DNA of 64,000 nucleotides from Sphingomonas sanguinis (GCF_019297835.1 NZ_CP079203.1:1275001-1339000); one strand, 5' to 3'; shown: positions 51,504 to 60,234, numbered from the stretch's first letter. Notes: generated from the letters alone by a model not told the origin. Program-made: numbers and translations.

Positions 51504-52400
51504 ATGGCCGCCAATCCCTCCACCACCGTCGATCTGTCGCGTCTCGATCGCCCGACCATCGTGGCGCCGGTCGATTATGAGGCGACGCTGGCTCGCATGA
51601 TCGCACGGGTGAAGGCGATCCTGCCCAGCTTCGACGCGACGGTCGACAGCGACCCTGCGGTGAAGGTCCTTCAGGTCGCCGCCTATGTTCAGATCCTGGA
51701 TCAGCAGGATTTCAACGAGCGCCTGGTATCGCGCCTGGTCGCCTATGCGACGGGCGCGACGCTCGACCATATCGGCGCCGCGATCGGCGTCGCCCGTCTG
51801 ACCCTGACCCCGGCCAATCCCGCCAACGGCATCCCCGCCGTCATGGAGGATGACGAGAGCTTTCGCGCCCGCATCGTCCTGGGCCCCGAAAAATTCGCGG
51901 CGGCCGGGCCCGAGCTGGCCTATGTCGCTCATGCCAAGGACGCCAGCGCCCAGGTGCTCGACGCCAGCGCCACGTCCCCGGCGCCGGGCGAGGTCCGGAT
52001 CACCGTCCTGTCGCGGCAAGGTGACGGCACCGCCTCGGCGGATCTGCTGGCGGCGGTGCGCGCGATCGTCGCCGATCCCGCCATCCGGCCGCTCGGCGAC
52101 CTGGTCAGCGTCGCCACTGCCACTCTGATCCCCTTCACGGTGACCGCACGGCTCTGGACCTTCGCCGGACCCGATGCCGCCCTGGTCGTGGCCACCGCCC
52201 GCGCCAGCCTCGACGCTTATCTCGCCCGCTCCCGCAAGCTCGGTCGCAATATCACCCTGTCTGGCCTGTGCGCCGCGCTGACCGTCGAAGGGGTCCAGCG
52301 CGTCGTGCTGGACGCGCCGGTTGCCGAGATCGTCTGTGACGCCACCCAGGCGGCCCGCTGTATCGCCATCACCGTCACCCATGCGGGCTATGATGAATAG
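51504..52400 (+). CDS. Baseplate assembly protein (P2 gpJ-like)
   Basis: A 298-residue protein (P2 gpJ: 302) of the baseplate wedge. Its start TTVDLSRLDRPTIVAPVDYEATLARMI matches the usual gpJ opening, followed by DPAVKVLQVAAYVQILDQQDFNERL and the DESFRARIVLGPEKFAAAGPELAYVAHA segment. It is first in the third late unit here, whereas in P2 it follows V and W. Confidence 0.94.
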   Translation: MAANPSTTVDLSRLDRPTIVAPVDYEATLARMIARVKAILPSFDATVDSDPAVKVLQVAAYVQILDQQDFNERLVSRLVAYATGATLDHIGAAIGVARLTLTPANPANGIPAVMEDDESFRARIVLGPEKFAAAGPELAYVAHAKDASAQVLDASATSPAPGEVRITVLSRQGDGTASADLLAAVRAIVADPAIRPLGDLVSVATATLIPFTVTARLWTFAGPDAALVVATARASLDAYLARSRKLGRNITLSGLCAALTVEGVQRVVLDAPVAEIVCDATQAARCIAITVTHAGYDE

Positions 52401-53049
52401 CCTGCTCCCCCCCAATGCCACCCGTCTGGAACGGGCACTGGAGGCGGGCGTGTGTCTGCCTGCCGAAATCGACGCGGCCGCCCTGGCCGATGTGGTCGCC
52501 AACCCGATGACCGCACCGGCTTTTCTGCTCCCCTGGCTGGCCTGGGGCGAGTCGGTGGATACATGGGACGCCGACTGGTCGGAGGCGGACAAGCGCGCCA
52601 CGATCGCCGCGTCGATCGCGCAACACCGGATCAAGGGCACCCGCGCCTCGGTTGAAATGGTGCTCGCCCGTTTCGACCAGCTTGCCCGCCTGGTCGAATG
52701 GCATCAGGCGTCGCCGCACCGCCCCGCCCACACCTTTGACGTGATCGTGCCGATGGTCCTGCCCGATGGCACCGCCCCCGGCGGGCGCCGATCGTCGGCG
52801 GCATTCGCCGATGCGATCATCCGCGAGATCGCGCGGGTCAAGCCGCTGCGCGAACATATGCGCCTGGTCCAGGAAATTGCCGTGGCGGGCGCGATCGGCA
52901 TCACCGGCGTCGCCCGCGCGGTCACTTACACCCGTGCCGATGCCGATGTCGTCATCGACCAGTCGCCCGATTGGGCCGCTTACCTCCAGACCGAGGATGG
53001 CGAGCCCCTCCAGTCGAACGACGGCACCTTTCTGGACACCCGCCTATGA
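52390..53049 (+). CDS. Tail protein I (P2 gpI-like)
   Basis: A 219-residue baseplate protein (P2 gpI: 176). SLLPPNATRLERALE and LPWLAWGESVDTWDADWSEADKRATIAASIAQHRIKGTRASVE are strong family signatures. It overlaps the gpJ gene by 11 nt; a start one codon later is equally possible. It has a longer C-terminus than P2 gpI. Confidence 0.93.
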   Translation: MMNSLLPPNATRLERALEAGVCLPAEIDAAALADVVANPMTAPAFLLPWLAWGESVDTWDADWSEADKRATIAASIAQHRIKGTRASVEMVLARFDQLARLVEWHQASPHRPAHTFDVIVPMVLPDGTAPGGRRSSAAFADAIIREIARVKPLREHMRLVQEIAVAGAIGITGVARAVTYTRADADVVIDQSPDWAAYLQTEDGEPLQSNDGTFLDTRL

Positions 53050-54062
53050 CCGCGCTCAAACTGACCATGACCACCGCCGGGCTGGGCCGCTTCACCGCCG
53101 CACAAGGCGGCGACGATATCGACCTAACCATCGCACGGGTCGGCTTGACCGCCAGCGGCTTCGTCGCCGCGCCCACGCTCACCGCGCTGCCTGGCGAATT
53201 CAAACGGCTCGCGACCGTGTCGGGTTCGGTCGAAGCGCAGAACATCGTCCATATGACGATCACCGACGACGACGCGGCGACCTACACGGTTCGCGGCTTC
53301 GGCCTGTTCCTCGCCGATGGAACGCTGTTCGCCGTCTATGGCCAGTCCACGCCCATCGCCGAGAAGTCGATCGGCGCGATGCTGGCGCTGGCGATCGACA
53401 TCGCCTTCCCGGTCGCGGGCGTGGAAAACATCACCTTCGGATCGACCAACTTCCTCAACCCGCCGGGGTCCGAAGAGCGCAAGGGGGTGGTCGAGCTGGC
53501 GACGCTGGCCGAGGCGAATGCAGGCGATACGACCCGTGTGACCACTGGATCCGTGGTGAAGGCGATGATTGCCGCCGCGATCGATGCCGTATCCCAAGCG
53601 CTGGCCGGAATCACGTCGCGCACCATCTTCGGATCGGGTCTGGTCAAGGGAGGCGGCGATCTGACCGCCAATCGCACCCTGACGGTCGACGCCGCCAGCG
53701 CAGCCGAGGTGTTGGCGGGCACGCGCGGCGATGTGGCGATCACCCCGGCCGGGCTGGCGGCGCTGGCGGCATCCATCGGCACGACGGGCGAATTCCAGCT
53801 TGCCCCCGGCGTCTATTGCAAGATCGGCTATCTGCCGGGGCCACATGGCGAGGGTGCCGTCCCGATCAATTTCGTCACACCCTTCCCCAATGCCTGCCTG
53901 ATTGCGGTGCCGATCGTGCGAAATGCCGCCGGTGACATTCGCTGCGACAGCTATGGGCAAGAGCGCGATCTGACACGGACCACCTTCACCGCATTCATCC
54001 AAAAGCAAGCGGCGGACAGCGTCAGCATCGACGCGATCCGCTGGATCGCCATCGGCTGGTAA
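53046..54062 (+). CDS. Tail fibre protein (P2 gpH-like N-terminus)
   Basis: A 338-residue protein. The N-terminus (MTALKLTMTTAGLGRFTAAQ) and the following TYTVRGFGLFLADGTLFAVYGQ, GSTNFLNPPGSEERKGVVELAT are typical of P2-like fibre baseplate-attachment domains; the C-terminal third, with CLIAVPIVRNAAGDIRCDSYG, is a short beta-rich tip. It is much shorter than P2 gpH (669). The start overlaps the gpI stop by 4 nt. Confidence 0.88.
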   Translation: MTALKLTMTTAGLGRFTAAQGGDDIDLTIARVGLTASGFVAAPTLTALPGEFKRLATVSGSVEAQNIVHMTITDDDAATYTVRGFGLFLADGTLFAVYGQSTPIAEKSIGAMLALAIDIAFPVAGVENITFGSTNFLNPPGSEERKGVVELATLAEANAGDTTRVTTGSVVKAMIAAAIDAVSQALAGITSRTIFGSGLVKGGGDLTANRTLTVDAASAAEVLAGTRGDVAITPAGLAALAASIGTTGEFQLAPGVYCKIGYLPGPHGEGAVPINFVTPFPNACLIAVPIVRNAAGDIRCDSYGQERDLTRTTFTAFIQKQAADSVSIDAIRWIAIGW

Positions 54063-54071
54063 GGACGTATC

Positions 54072-56027
54072 ATGGCCAAGATTTCCGAGCTGCCGACCCT
54101 CGCCAATCCCCTCGGGACCGAGCTGGTGCCCGCGATCGACGCAGGCGGGCGGACCGTCAAGGCACCCATCGGCGGCCTCGTCGATGCCGCCGTCACACCC
54201 GCCGTCGTCAAGGCCGAGGCGGCCGCTATGCAGGCGACGCAGGCCGCCGATCAGATGCTGGGTGCCCGACGCGACGTGGACCCCGGCGACTTTGCGCCGG
54301 GCACGATGGTCGACGCCACAGGTCGGGTGGTCGTGGGCGTGGGGCGCGACGGTCGCGTTCGCATTCCCCTGCTCGACGGACGATCGGGCAAGCGGCCCTT
54401 CGCGATCCCCGCGGAGCTGGACGGCCTGGTCGACGGGGAGGTGGATGAGGCGACCGGCGCGCTGGTCTGGGGCGTTCACGCGACGCGCGGGTTCTTCACG
54501 CCCCAGAGCGACTTTCGCGACTGGCAGGCACGGGGGATGGACAATATCCGCAAAGCCACCAGTTACCGCACGATCGCCGTCGCCCTGACCGCCGGTCAGT
54601 CCAACGGCGCCGATGCGCTCGATTATGGCCAGCTCCATCGCCAGCCCGCACCCTTCGGGGAATATCCCACCGGCTATAACGGTGAATTGGATGCAGCCAC
54701 CGTCACCCGTACCACCGACGCCAGGGTCTTCAGTCAATTCGGCTTCGATCCGTCACAGGATCGGCTGGTTCAGATCGGCTCCCCCGATGGGCAGGCCCAA
54801 TATGGCATCTGGGAGACCTATCAGGGTACGGAGTCGAAGCTGCGCGGCTTCGCGCTGCGGATGCGCCGCCTCTATCCCGACTTGGCATGGGCGCTGAGCC
54901 AGGCCTTTGCCGAGGGCGGACAGCCGCTCAACTTCCTCGACCGGCCCAGCGAGGCCCAAATCCTCGCCGGGGTGATGGAAACGACTTCGGTCCTGGGCAA
55001 CGTCACGATCCCCAAGTCGTCGGCGGAATATCGGATGCTGATCGCCGGACAGCCGCTGTCGGAAATCTGGCGCTATAGCCATTTCGACTGCGCTACCCGC
55101 TTCTACAAGGGCGCGCGGGCGCTTGCCGCCATCTGCAACACCGCCTGGCGGGACATGCGGCTGCTCGCGATCGTCGCCACCGTGATCGTCAGCCATATGG
55201 AGGACGCGACCCAGGAGGCGACCTATCAGGACGCCTATGGGCGCTACCTCGACAATCTTCGCGACGCGGTGAAGGCGATCACCCGCCAGTCGGTCGACCC
55301 CGTCTTCGTCGTCTCGATCCCCGGAGTGTCCGATTACCACGAACAGGCCGGGTGGGCCGCGTGGAAGGCCAGCGGCTTCGCCGCCTCCTATGCCTATGGC
55401 GGCGCGAACAGTGCCTATATCGAGGATGAGTCGCTTCGAAAGAACGACGTCGCCAGCCGCGTCATCAAGGGCACCGACGCCATCGCCCGTCGCCCCTGGG
55501 CCTATATCGGCTATAGCCGGTCGTTCCGGGAAAACAGGATCCATTCCGAGCCTTTCACCATGCGCGAGCAGGGCGAGTACACCGCCGAGCTTGTCGCCGA
55601 TGTCGCCTTCCGCCAGCGCCCCCGTACGCAAGGGTTCCGCGTCGTTCGCCATGAGGTGATCGGCCAGCACTTGGCGCTGCATGTCGAGACGCCGCTCGGC
55701 GAGCCGATCGCGTTCGAGGTGCCGACCAGCACCGGCACCCACATGATCCGCGCCGGGATGCCTTACGGCTTCGAATATTGGGCCCAGGACGGGGCGGGCG
55801 GCTGGACGTTCAAGCCGCTGGCGCAATCGGATGTCACCACGGACGGACGACGCATCCTCATCAAGCTGCCCGCCGGTTGGGCTCCGGGTGATCGCTTCGG
55901 CTACAATATCGGATCGCGCGCGGGATCGGTGGTCACCACCGGTGCGCCCGCCGCCCTGTGGAACTGGCGCGATGGCCAGCCCAATCGACTGCACCACCGA
56001 TTGCTCACCTTCCAGCGCTACCTCTGA
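54072..56027 (+). CDS. Tail fibre with SGNH esterase domain (sialate O-acetylesterase-like)
   Basis: A 651-residue protein. The N-terminus MAKISELPTLANPLGTELVPAIDAGG is a common phage-tail opening domain. From residue 165 there is an SGNH hydrolase of the SASA type, with TAGQSNGADALDY (nucleophile Ser177), QPLSEIWRYSHFD, VIVSHMEDATQE and NRIHSEPFTMREQ (His491), and a C-terminal beta-rich part. Members cleave acetyl esters from sugars. It is the second esterase-like tail protein in the prophage. Confidence 0.85.
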   Translation: MAKISELPTLANPLGTELVPAIDAGGRTVKAPIGGLVDAAVTPAVVKAEAAAMQATQAADQMLGARRDVDPGDFAPGTMVDATGRVVVGVGRDGRVRIPLLDGRSGKRPFAIPAELDGLVDGEVDEATGALVWGVHATRGFFTPQSDFRDWQARGMDNIRKATSYRTIAVALTAGQSNGADALDYGQLHRQPAPFGEYPTGYNGELDAATVTRTTDARVFSQFGFDPSQDRLVQIGSPDGQAQYGIWETYQGTESKLRGFALRMRRLYPDLAWALSQAFAEGGQPLNFLDRPSEAQILAGVMETTSVLGNVTIPKSSAEYRMLIAGQPLSEIWRYSHFDCATRFYKGARALAAICNTAWRDMRLLAIVATVIVSHMEDATQEATYQDAYGRYLDNLRDAVKAITRQSVDPVFVVSIPGVSDYHEQAGWAAWKASGFAASYAYGGANSAYIEDESLRKNDVASRVIKGTDAIARRPWAYIGYSRSFRENRIHSEPFTMREQGEYTAELVADVAFRQRPRTQGFRVVRHEVIGQHLALHVETPLGEPIAFEVPTSTGTHMIRAGMPYGFEYWAQDGAGGWTFKPLAQSDVTTDGRRILIKLPAGWAPGDRFGYNIGSRAGSVVTTGAPAALWNWRDGQPNRLHHRLLTFQRYL

Positions 56028-56041
56028 AGGACGCGATACCT

Positions 56042-56977
56042 ATGACCTTTCTGTCCATCACCTCGACGCCGTCCATGGCCCTGGTGCCCGGTCACCCGAT
56101 GATCGACATGACGCCGATGACCACGGACATCCCCGATGGCATGTGGCACGGCCTGCAATTCTGGCTGGAGCCGTCCAGCTATGCCGGGGTGGCGACGCCC
56201 CCCTATGCGGTGGTGGGGCCGGACGCCGCAGGAAATTTCTCCGGCAGGCTGATCGATCAATCCCGACGCCTGGCATGGCTCGACGCGGCGGGCGTGCGGC
56301 AGGGCATCGCCACCTATTATAACCCCGTGAAGAATCAGCTTTTCATCCCGCAGCTTTCCACTGCATTGGCGGGGATCAATGGTCGACCGGCCCTGCTGAT
56401 CGACCGGACCCAGACCGGGCTATTCGTGCCCCAGGAATTCGGGCTTTGGCCGGATTGGAAACCAGGTCTGGCCCAGCTGCTGACCGACAGCTACACCCTG
56501 GTCGCCATCGCCAGCATGAAGGCGGTCGCGGTGGGCGGCATCTTCAGCACCGGCAGTGCCGATGCGGCCCATACGGATGCGACTTGCGGAATGCGCCTGG
56601 GCTTCAGCGAGCCCGGTCGCCTGCTTTATCAGCATAGCGCGGCGGCATCTGATCGCGTCATCGTCGATTGCCCGGTCGCCGACGATCGGCCGATGCTTTT
56701 CATCGTCACCGCACGTCGCACGCCGGCCGGGACGCATGACGGTCGCATCCGCGTGGTGACGGGCGGGACGGTGATCGACAAAAGCTTCAGCTTTGCGGGC
56801 GCCATCAAATGGGATGGACTGGCGGGGCCGGTGCCCCATTGGGGAAGCCAAGGCCCTGGTGCCGGAAACGCCACCCTTCGCAAGCTGGGGGCGCTGGGCC
56901 GCACGAACCGCTTCATCGGCGACGACGAATTCGAGCGCCTGACGCTGGAGCTGCGCGCGCGGCGCGGGCCCTTCTGA
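56042..56977 (+). CDS. Phage tail-associated protein of unknown function
   Basis: A 311-residue, mostly beta protein with many Trp and aromatic residues (GMWHGLQFWLEPSSYAG, EFGLWPDWKPG, IKWDGLAGPVPHWG). A lectin-like jelly roll is plausible but not shown. Position after two fibre genes suggests a receptor-binding or fibre tip component. It is followed by the third 29-bp palindrome. Confidence 0.8.
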   Translation: MTFLSITSTPSMALVPGHPMIDMTPMTTDIPDGMWHGLQFWLEPSSYAGVATPPYAVVGPDAAGNFSGRLIDQSRRLAWLDAAGVRQGIATYYNPVKNQLFIPQLSTALAGINGRPALLIDRTQTGLFVPQEFGLWPDWKPGLAQLLTDSYTLVAIASMKAVAVGGIFSTGSADAAHTDATCGMRLGFSEPGRLLYQHSAAASDRVIVDCPVADDRPMLFIVTARRTPAGTHDGRIRVVTGGTVIDKSFSFAGAIKWDGLAGPVPHWGSQGPGAGNATLRKLGALGRTNRFIGDDEFERLTLELRARRGPF

Positions 56978-57003
56978 CCCGCATAGTCACCCATTAGCCG
57001 AAA

Positions 57004-57032
57004 GCTTGTGTAGAAGCCCATTCTACACAAGC
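57004..57032. promoter_or_regulatory. 29-bp palindrome, copy 3, upstream of the spike gene V
   Basis: GCTTGTGTAGAA (57004-57015) and TTCTACACAAGC (57021-57032) are perfect 12-bp arms with a 5-nt centre. It differs from copy 2 only in the centre and lies about 40 bp before the spike gene. Confidence 0.7.
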
Positions 57033-57073
57033 GCCCCCTCGTCACGCTTGCGCGAGCGCGCATGGTCGCGGTT

Positions 57074-57628
57074 ATGGCCGATCCCGCCGATATCCAGCGC
57101 CTTGTGGGCGATCTCCTGCGCGAAGGGCTGGTCGCGTCCGTCGACCATGACGCGGGTACCTGTACTGTCGACTTGTCCGATGATCTGACCACCGGCCCTG
57201 TCCCCTTCCTGTCGCCGCGCATGGGTAATGTCCGCGTCTGGCTTCCCCCCGCGATCGGGGAGCAGGTCCTGGTGCTGGCGCCCGAGGGCGATACGGCGCG
57301 TGGGATCGTCATCGGCGGCTTGGCCAGCGATGCGCGCCCCCAGGTTGGGCGCGGCCCCGGCGCCGCGATCGAATTCGGCGATGGCGCACGCCTGGCCTAT
57401 GATCCCCAGACCCATGGCCTGACCATCACCCTCCCCGCTGGCGGCACCGCCGCGATCGTCGCCGATGGCGGCCTGTCGCTGAAGGGTCCGCTGTCCGTCG
57501 AAGGCGCGGTGGACATCACAGGCAAACTGACCGCCAGTGACGATGTCGTGGGCGGCGGCAAGAGCCTGAAGGGTCATATCCACGACAAGGTCCAGCCCGG
57601 ACAGGGCGTGTCGGGCAAGCCGGTATGA
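57074..57628 (+). CDS. Baseplate spike protein (P2 gpV-like)
   Basis: A 184-residue protein (P2 gpV: 211) forming the membrane-piercing tip. It starts MADPADIQRLVGDLLREGLVASVD like gpV, has the OB-fold segment VWLPPAIGEQVLVLAPEGD, a beta-helix section and the C-terminal His-x-His iron site in GHIHDKVQPG. An ATG 12 nt upstream is an alternative start. Its stop overlaps the gpW-like gene. Confidence 0.92.
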   Translation: MADPADIQRLVGDLLREGLVASVDHDAGTCTVDLSDDLTTGPVPFLSPRMGNVRVWLPPAIGEQVLVLAPEGDTARGIVIGGLASDARPQVGRGPGAAIEFGDGARLAYDPQTHGLTITLPAGGTAAIVADGGLSLKGPLSVEGAVDITGKLTASDDVVGGGKSLKGHIHDKVQPGQGVSGKPV

Positions 57629-57999
57629 TCGGCATGGACCGCCACACCGGACGTTCGCTCGGCGGGGCCGATCACCTGATCCAGTCGATCGACGATCGCC
57701 TGTCCACCCCGCTCGGCACGCGCATCGGACGCCGCGACTATGGCAGCCTGGTTCCCGAGCAGCTCGACCAGCCCAATAATGCGCTGGGTCGCCTGCGCGT
57801 GATCGCGGCGGCCGCGCTGGCGCTGATGACCGAACCCCGCGCGCGGGTACGCCGCATCACCCTGGCCGCCGGGCCCGACGCGCAGAGCGTCGTGCTGACC
57901 GTCAGCGGCACCCGCACCGATATCGCCGGGCGCCCCGGCTTCACCGCCACCTCCACCATCCGCGCGCTGTCCGCGCTTTCGCAAAGGGCCACCCCATGA
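57625..57999 (+). CDS. Baseplate wedge protein (P2 gpW-like, gp25 family)
   Basis: A 124-residue member of the GPW/gp25 family, which initiates sheath assembly. It has DRHTGRSLGGADHLIQSIDDRLSTPLGTRIGRRDYGS, with the PxGTRxxRxxYGS signature, and overlaps both neighbours by 4 nt. Confidence 0.94.
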   Translation: MIGMDRHTGRSLGGADHLIQSIDDRLSTPLGTRIGRRDYGSLVPEQLDQPNNALGRLRVIAAAALALMTEPRARVRRITLAAGPDAQSVVLTVSGTRTDIAGRPGFTATSTIRALSALSQRATP

Positions 58000-59168
58000 G
58001 CTTTCTCCACGGCATCAATGTCCGAGAGGTCACGCGCCAGCCGCGCGGGATCGCCACCGTCGCGACCGCCGTCATCGGCCTGGTCGCGACCGCGCCCGCT
58101 GCCGATGCCGCCGCCTTCCCGCTCGATACGGCGGTGAAGATCACCAATATCCAGGATGCGATGGCGAAGGCCGGGAATACCGGCACGCTGCTGCCCGCGC
58201 TGCGCGCCATCGCGGGCCAGGTCGACACCACCATCGTCGTGGTGCGCGTTCAGCCGGGCGGAACCGATGCACTGACTACCTCGGCGATCATCGGCGCCGA
58301 TGTCGCAGGCGCCAAGACCGGAATGCAGGCCCTGCTGACCGCCCCGGCCCAGCTCAATCTCCAGCCGCGCATCCTCGGCGCGCCGGGCCTCGAATCTGAG
58401 GCGGTGACCAAGGCGCTGGTGACGGTCGCCAAGAAACTGCGCGCCCGCGTTTATGCCAAGGCGATCGGCCTCGATCGCGGGCAGGCTATCGCCCACCGCG
58501 CGCTTTTCCCCGACGCGCGCGAGCTGACGCTGCTCTGGCCGGGCGTCACCGCGCCCTATGGCCCGAATGGCGCGTCGATCGCCGTGCCCGTCGCAGCCAT
58601 CGCCATGGGCGCGCGCGCCGCGATCGATGCGACGCAGGGCTGGCACAAGACCCTGTCCAATGTGCCCCTGGCGGATCTCGACGGCCTGACCGATGACGTG
58701 ACCTTCGACCTTCAGGACGAGACGTGCGACGCCAATGTCCTGAATGCCTCCGAGCTGGTGACGGTGGTGCGCCTGGCCGGTGAGCTGCGCTTCTGGGGCA
58801 ACCGCACCTGCGCGGTGCAGGGCAGCGATTTCGCCTTCGAAAGCGCGGTGCGCACCGCCCAGATCCTCGCCGACAGCGTCGCCCTCGGCCTCGCCTGGGC
58901 GCTCGACAAGCCGCTGCTGCCCAGCCTGGTCAAGGACATCGTCGAGCAGGTGAATGAGCTCTTCCGTGTCGAGAAGCGTGCCGGGCGCATCTTCGGTGCC
59001 GTGGCGAGCTTCGATCCCGCCAAGAATCCCACCGCCTCGCTGAAGGCGGGCAAGCTGCTGCTCGGCTTCAGCTACACGCCCGTCCCCCCGCTCGAAAATC
59101 TAGGGATCGAGCAGGAGATCACCGGCGAATTCCTGCTCGATTTCGCCGCCCTCTCGGTCGCGGCCTGA
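57996..59168 (+). CDS. Contractile tail sheath protein (P2 gpFI-like)
   Basis: The 390-residue product (P2 FI: 396) is the sheath subunit whose contraction drives the tube. It starts MSFLHGINVREVTRQPRGIATVATAVIGLVATAP, typical of P2 sheaths, and ends with IFGAVASFDPAKNPTASL and GIEQEITGEFLLDF. The start overlaps the gpW stop. Confidence 0.95.
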   Translation: MSFLHGINVREVTRQPRGIATVATAVIGLVATAPAADAAAFPLDTAVKITNIQDAMAKAGNTGTLLPALRAIAGQVDTTIVVVRVQPGGTDALTTSAIIGADVAGAKTGMQALLTAPAQLNLQPRILGAPGLESEAVTKALVTVAKKLRARVYAKAIGLDRGQAIAHRALFPDARELTLLWPGVTAPYGPNGASIAVPVAAIAMGARAAIDATQGWHKTLSNVPLADLDGLTDDVTFDLQDETCDANVLNASELVTVVRLAGELRFWGNRTCAVQGSDFAFESAVRTAQILADSVALGLAWALDKPLLPSLVKDIVEQVNELFRVEKRAGRIFGAVASFDPAKNPTASLKAGKLLLGFSYTPVPPLENLGIEQEITGEFLLDFAALSVAA

Positions 59169-59201
59169 TCGCCTGACCATCCCCCTTTAGAAGGATAGCC
59201 C

Positions 59202-59717
59202 ATGTCTTTCCCCCGTAAGCTGAAGCAGATGATGATTTTCGTCGACGGCGTCGGCTATGCCGCCGATACCGAAAGCGTCACCTTGCCCAAGCTGGAGCGC
59301 AAGCTGGAGAAATGGCGCGGCGGTGGCCTCGGCCGCCCCGCCAATATCGACCTTGGCGGTGGCGACGATCTCACCGTCGAACACAGCTATGGCGGCCCGG
59401 TCCGTGCCCTGATCCGCCAATTCGGCGCGCCGGGCATGAGCGACGTGCAGATCCGCTTCGCGGGTTCCTACCAGGACGATAGCACCGGCCAGATCCACAG
59501 CTGCATCATCACCCTGCGCGGCCGCCACCAGGAGATCGATCGGGGCGAGCAGAAAGTCGGCGAGGCGGGCAGCTTCAAGGTCAAGTCGGAGTGCGTCTAC
59601 TACAAGGAGGAGTGGGACGGCGTCACCGATGTCGAGATCGACGTGCTCGGCATGATCGAGATCGTGGGCGGTGTCGATTTGATGGCCGGTCACCGCGACG
59701 CCCTGGGCCTTGCCTGA
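59202..59717 (+). CDS. Tail tube protein (P2 gpFII-like)
   Basis: The 171-residue product (P2 FII: 172) forms the inner tail tube. FPRKLKQMMIFVDGVGYA, MDVTLPKLERK-like SVTLPKLERKLEKWRGGG, and SECVYYKEEWDGVTDVEIDVLGMIEIVGGVDLMA are family hallmarks. It follows the sheath by 33 nt. Confidence 0.95.
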   Translation: MSFPRKLKQMMIFVDGVGYAADTESVTLPKLERKLEKWRGGGLGRPANIDLGGGDDLTVEHSYGGPVRALIRQFGAPGMSDVQIRFAGSYQDDSTGQIHSCIITLRGRHQEIDRGEQKVGEAGSFKVKSECVYYKEEWDGVTDVEIDVLGMIEIVGGVDLMAGHRDALGLA

Positions 59718-59736
59718 TCCCCTGACCCTTCCCGGC

Positions 59737-59754
59737 CGGGCGCTGCGGCGCCCG
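59737..59754. other. GC-rich hairpin between tube and chaperone genes
   Basis: CGGGCGC (59737-59743) pairs perfectly with GCGCCCG (59748-59754) over a 4-nt loop, with no T run. It may protect the tube mRNA end or lower expression of the downstream chaperone. Confidence 0.4.
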
Positions 59755-59779
59755 CCCCCACCATGACCGGACCCACGCC

Positions 59780-60100
59780 ATGACCGATGTCAAGAAAGCC
59801 GTCACCATCACGCTCGATGAAGACGCCGTGACCGAAAGCGGTCAAGTCCTGATGCCCAAGGGCACTCAGATCCTCCTGCGCCGCCCCCTTGGCGGGGCGC
59901 TGCGCGGCGTCAATCTCGGCGGCCTGGTCCGCATGGATTACGACCAGGTCGCGCTGGTGGCGCCGCGCGTATCGACCCCGCCACTGCTCCCCGACATTTT
60001 CGAGGTGCTCGCCACGTCGGACGTGACCCAGGTCGCGGGCGAGCTGGCAAATTTCTGTCTGACGAATGCGGCGCGGGAGGCGCTCTTCCCGTCCACGTAG
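59780..60100 (+). CDS. Tail assembly chaperone E (P2 gpE-like)
   Basis: A 106-residue protein of the P2 gpE type (P2 E: 91), a chaperone that escorts the tape measure during tail assembly. It includes KKAVTITLDEDAVTESGQVL, LRRPLGGALRGVNLGGLV and DVTQVAGELANFCLTNA. The frame contains a slippery heptamer at 60049-60055 (codons 91-92). A -1 shift there joins it to E' and yields a product of 151 residues. Confidence 0.92.
   Translation: MTDVKKAVTITLDEDAVTESGQVLMPKGTQILLRRPLGGALRGVNLGGLVRMDYDQVALVAPRVSTPPLLPDIFEVLATSDVTQVAGELANFCLTNAAREALFPST
60049..60055 (+). promoter_or_regulatory. Programmed -1 frameshift site A_AAT_TTC
   Basis: In the E frame the bases read GCA-AAT-TTC, so the heptamer A_AAT_TTC has the X_XXY_YYZ form. 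After a -1 slip the frame stays open through the E stop and enters E' in phase (60055 to 60231, 59 codons). P2 makes E+E' in the same way, with a different heptamer. Confidence 0.8.
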
Positions 60101-60108
60101 AGGACGCG

Positions 60109-60234
60109 ATGGCGGATGTCGCATTCGTCTTTCACTGGCCGCCCCAGGCGATGGACCCTCTCTCCGTCGCCGAGCTGATGTCCTGGCGAAGCCAGGCCGC
60201 CCGCCGTCACGACCCGGAGCGTCATGGATCGTAA
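60109..60234 (+). CDS. E' extension of the tail assembly chaperone (P2 gpE'-like)
   Basis: A 41-codon frame, MADVAFVFHWPPQAMDPLSVAELMSW..., resembling the E' part of P2 gpE+E' (aromatic FHWPP start, then SVAELMSWRSQAARRH). It lies in the -1 frame relative to E, with no stop between the slippery site and its ATG. It is probably made mainly as the E-E' fusion. Its end overlaps the tape measure start by 11 nt. Confidence 0.83.
   Translation: MADVAFVFHWPPQAMDPLSVAELMSWRSQAARRHDPERHGS

Noticed and set aside
53124..54737. A 537-codon minus-strand frame opposite the fibre genes
   Set aside because: Antisense to genes that overlap tightly in the late operon; no family similarity.
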